Shown here piece by piece: positions 6,999-8,531 of a DNA stretch of 8,531 nucleotides. The stretch spans positions 1 to 8,531 of the forward strand of contig CAIOHM010000356.1 of the NCBI GenBank assembly GCA_903858055.1, in the 5' to 3' direction. The DNA is from an uncultured delta proteobacterium. GTDB lineage: Bacteria > Myxococcota_A > Polyangia > Polyangiales > Polyangiaceae. The notes under the pieces are model-generated. The model searched no databases. It saw only the letters and a list, made by a program, of their open reading frames with translations, and was not told where the DNA came from. Numbering within the stretch: position 1 is the stretch's first letter; every line of letters starts with the position of its first letter. The position numbers and the translations under genes were made by a program.

Positions 6999-7949
6999 CT
7001 AGGCGCTGCCGGTTGGCCGGAAGAGGGCGGCCTCGATGCAGTTTCCGCCGCGATCCTGGGCGCGCTCGAGGGCTCGGAGCGCGTCCGTACGCAGCTGCTC
7101 GCGCGTGCGGCGCTCGCCGTCGAGGCTCGCGAGGCCCACGCTCACGGTCACGCGCATTTGCTGTGCGGCGTCGTTCACGAAGACTGCGTCGCGCACCGTG
7201 CGCCAGAGCTTGTCGGCGATCGTGAGGGCGTTGAGGCCCTCGACCTCCGGTACGAGCACGCCAAAGCGCTCGCCGTCGAGGCGGCAGAAGACGTCGTCGC
7301 GACGAAACTGCTGGAGCAGGAGCTCCGCGAGCTGCATGAGCACCGCGTCGCCGCCTTGTCCGCCGTAGGCCTTCACGGCCTCGGGGAAACGATCGACCTC
7401 GAAGAGCACCAGCGTGAGCGGGCGGCGGTAGCGCTCCGAGCGACGAACCTCGCGATCGATGGCATCGGAGAGGACGCGATCGTTCGCGAGCCCCGTGAGG
7501 CCGTCGGCGCGCATCAGCTCGTAGATCTCGTCGTGGTACGCGGCCTCGATGTCCGTGGCGGTGCGGAAGCGGAGCACCGAGCGGTCGATGCGGATGCGAT
7601 CGCGATCGCGGAGAGGTTCGTCGGTGATGCGCGCCTCGTTGAGGAACGTGCCGTTGCGCGAGGCGCCGTCTCGAATGCGCCACTCGTCGTCTTCGCAAAC
7701 GATCGTGGCGTGCTGGCGGCTCACGCGCTCGTCGTTGATGACGAGGTTCGCTTCGGGCGAGCGACCGATCACGAACGGTCCCTCTCCGACGACGAAGCGG
7801 CGTCCGCGTTCCGGCCCGTGGATGACCACGACGAAGCCCTGGAGCTTCAGCGAGGGCGCCGACGAGAGACGCGGTCGCGAGGGGCGATCGGCGGGGGGAT
7901 TCTTGGAGGACACGGGACGAAGCGTATCGGAGGCTGCGCCGCGACTCAA
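6999..7949 (-). CDS. FHA domain protein with degenerate GGDEF domain and intact I-site
   Basis: 316 residues, cytoplasmic, with no signal peptide or membrane segment. A short Pro/Ser/Arg-rich leader (about 1-36) precedes an FHA phosphothreonine-binding domain (about 37-130) with canonical GR 62-63, SRQH 77-80 and NGT 99-101. A GGDEF fold follows (about 145-312): DGLTGLAN 149-156, GGQGGD 196-201, RLDGERF 223-229, VTVSVGLA 267-274. The active-site motif is DGERF (225-229) rather than GG[D/E]EF. The β1 DxD is EVD (184-186), and the substrate Asn after FK is V192, so cyclase activity is unlikely. RRDD at 216-219 sits at the exact spacing of an RxxD I-site, so c-di-GMP binding is plausible. The TTG start at 7947-7949 overlaps the upstream pgi stop as TTGA, suggesting translational coupling. 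GTG at 7911-7913 (residue 13) is the alternative start; neither has a clear Shine-Dalgarno. Stop TAG at 6999-7001. Confidence 0.9.
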   Translation of the reverse strand: MSRGAASDTLRPVSSKNPPADRPSRPRLSSAPSLKLQGFVVVIHGPERGRRFVVGEGPFVIGRSPEANLVINDERVSRQHATIVCEDDEWRIRDGASRNGTFLNEARITDEPLRDRDRIRIDRSVLRFRTATDIEAAYHDEIYELMRADGLTGLANDRVLSDAIDREVRRSERYRRPLTLVLFEVDRFPEAVKAYGGQGGDAVLMQLAELLLQQFRRDDVFCRLDGERFGVLVPEVEGLNALTIADKLWRTVRDAVFVNDAAQQMRVTVSVGLASLDGERRTREQLRTDALRALERAQDRGGNCIEAALFRPTGSA

Positions 7950-8531
7950 TTGCCGCGCAGCGAAGGCAACTGAAGCGGGAATCCGCCGTTGAAGCGGCGC
8001 TCGCGCCCGAGGCGGTCGTCGGGCTGGGTGCCGTCGCCGACGCCGCTCGAGAGGCCCTCCTTGATGTGCGCCTTGATGAGCTGCACACCCGGTTGGTCGT
8101 ACGGTTCGATGCCGTACATGGCGCCCGCGAGGTAGGTCACGGTCTCGAAGAGCACGAAGAGCGCGCCGAGGCTCCGCGCGTCGACGCCGTGGTGAAAGCG
8201 GATCGCCGCGGAAGGGCGGCCTTCACCGGAGAGCGCGAGCTCCGTGGCGAAGCACTCGAGCGAGAGGATTTCACCGAGCGAGCGACCGCGCATGGGTTCG
8301 AGCGCGTCGCCGAAGCCGCGATGAGGCTCGAGCACCGGGCTCGTCTGCGTGCCGAGCGCGTCGAGGAAGAGCACGAACTTGTCGCGGCGCCCCTCGAGGA
8401 GCAGCTGCGCGAACGAGTGCTGGTCGGTGGGCCCCACGCCTGCGACCGGACCCGCGGGGCCCGCGGCCTTACGCCCCGTGAGGTCGGTCATTCCGAGGGA
8501 CTCGGCCCAGAGCTGCACGAACCAGGCGCCC
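7946..8531 (-). CDS. pgi: Glucose-6-phosphate isomerase, C-terminal part (5'-partial)
   Basis: Interconverts glucose 6-phosphate and fructose 6-phosphate in glycolysis/gluconeogenesis, in the cytoplasm. The frame is open to the right edge (GAWFVQLWAESLGM), so the GTG at 8516-8518 is internal and the true start lies outside the window. Counting from that GTG as residue 1, PTDQHS (30-35) carries the expected catalytic His at 34, and YDQPGVQLIK (140-149) is the C-terminal PGI signature with the catalytic Lys at 149. The signature normally has Glu after GV; here it is Gln (CAG, codon 8081-8083). QLWAESLG, LLLEG and the GAMYGIEPYDQPGV stretch also fit bacterial PGI. About 41 residues follow the Lys, ending in a polar, Arg-rich tail that I do not recognise as conserved. 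Stop TGA at 7946-7948 overlaps the TTG start of the FHA-GGDEF gene by 4 nt, so the two are very probably cotranscribed. Confidence 0.93.
   Translation of the reverse strand, partial: GAWFVQLWAESLGMTDLTGRKAAGPAGPVAGVGPTDQHSFAQLLLEGRRDKFVLFLDALGTQTSPVLEPHRGFGDALEPMRGRSLGEILSLECFATELALSGEGRPSAAIRFHHGVDARSLGALFVLFETVTYLAGAMYGIEPYDQPGVQLIKAHIKEGLSSGVGDGTQPDDRLGRERRFNGGFPLQLPSLRGN

Noticed and set aside
4534..7002. 822-codon plus-strand frame spanning the uvrA end and antisense to the receptor gene
   Set aside because: The product is charged and Arg-rich with no recognisable fold. It crosses the uvrA stop in another frame and is antisense to a gene with a signal peptide, TM helix and family motifs.
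6946..8088. 380-codon minus-strand frame overlapping pgi and the FHA-GGDEF gene
   Set aside because: Arg/Ser/Pro-rich shadow of two genes whose own frames carry PGI and FHA/GGDEF motifs.
8516..8518. GTG at 8518 as the start of a short 190-residue protein
   Set aside because: The upstream codons in frame (GAWF) and QLWAESLG match the interior of PGI, so this is the 3' part of a longer gene.
1..8531. tRNA/rRNA genes, CRISPR array, insertion sequence, riboswitch
   Set aside because: No cloverleaf-like sequence, regular repeat-spacer pattern, terminal inverted repeats with transposase, or leader space was seen; nearly every base lies in one of four genes.

Overview
The window is very GC-rich and almost entirely coding. 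It holds four genes and only two intergenic gaps (5 bp and 62 bp). GC-rich codon use, a double-length UvrA, an FHA-GGDEF protein and a binding-protein/kinase-like receptor suggest a myxobacterium-type deltaproteobacterium (Myxococcota). That assignment is inference from gene style; no marker gene is present.

Layout. Positions 1-5167 (+) encode most of a tandem UvrA: two complete-length UvrA modules in one polypeptide, open at the left window edge, with four ABC ATPase cores in total (the first Walker A lies upstream of the window). The rest is a leftward gene set on the minus strand. In transcription order it is the C-terminal part of glucose-6-phosphate isomerase (pgi, 8531-7946, running off the right edge), an FHA-GGDEF signalling protein (7949-6999, starting on a TTG that overlaps the pgi stop), and a membrane receptor with a periplasmic binding-protein-like sensor and a degenerate histidine-kinase-like cytoplasmic part (6936-5173). 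uvrA and the receptor gene converge with only 5 bp between their stop codons.

How the genes may work together. UvrA is the damage-recognition ATPase of nucleotide excision repair. In this fusion the modules have diverged: module A keeps the insertion domain but lacks the RGRKG-type motif of the UvrB-binding region, while module B keeps that motif but has only 21 residues where the insertion domain should be. The minus-strand set joins a glycolytic enzyme to two signalling proteins that both look catalytically dead. The GGDEF site reads DGERF, but the upstream RxxD I-site is intact, which suggests a c-di-GMP receptor rather than a cyclase. The receptor lacks the phospho-acceptor His motif, the N-box Asn and the Gly boxes of a HisKA_3/HATPase kinase. 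A non-enzymatic sensing module next to pgi is the most unusual idea in the window, but it rests on inference from motifs and gene order.
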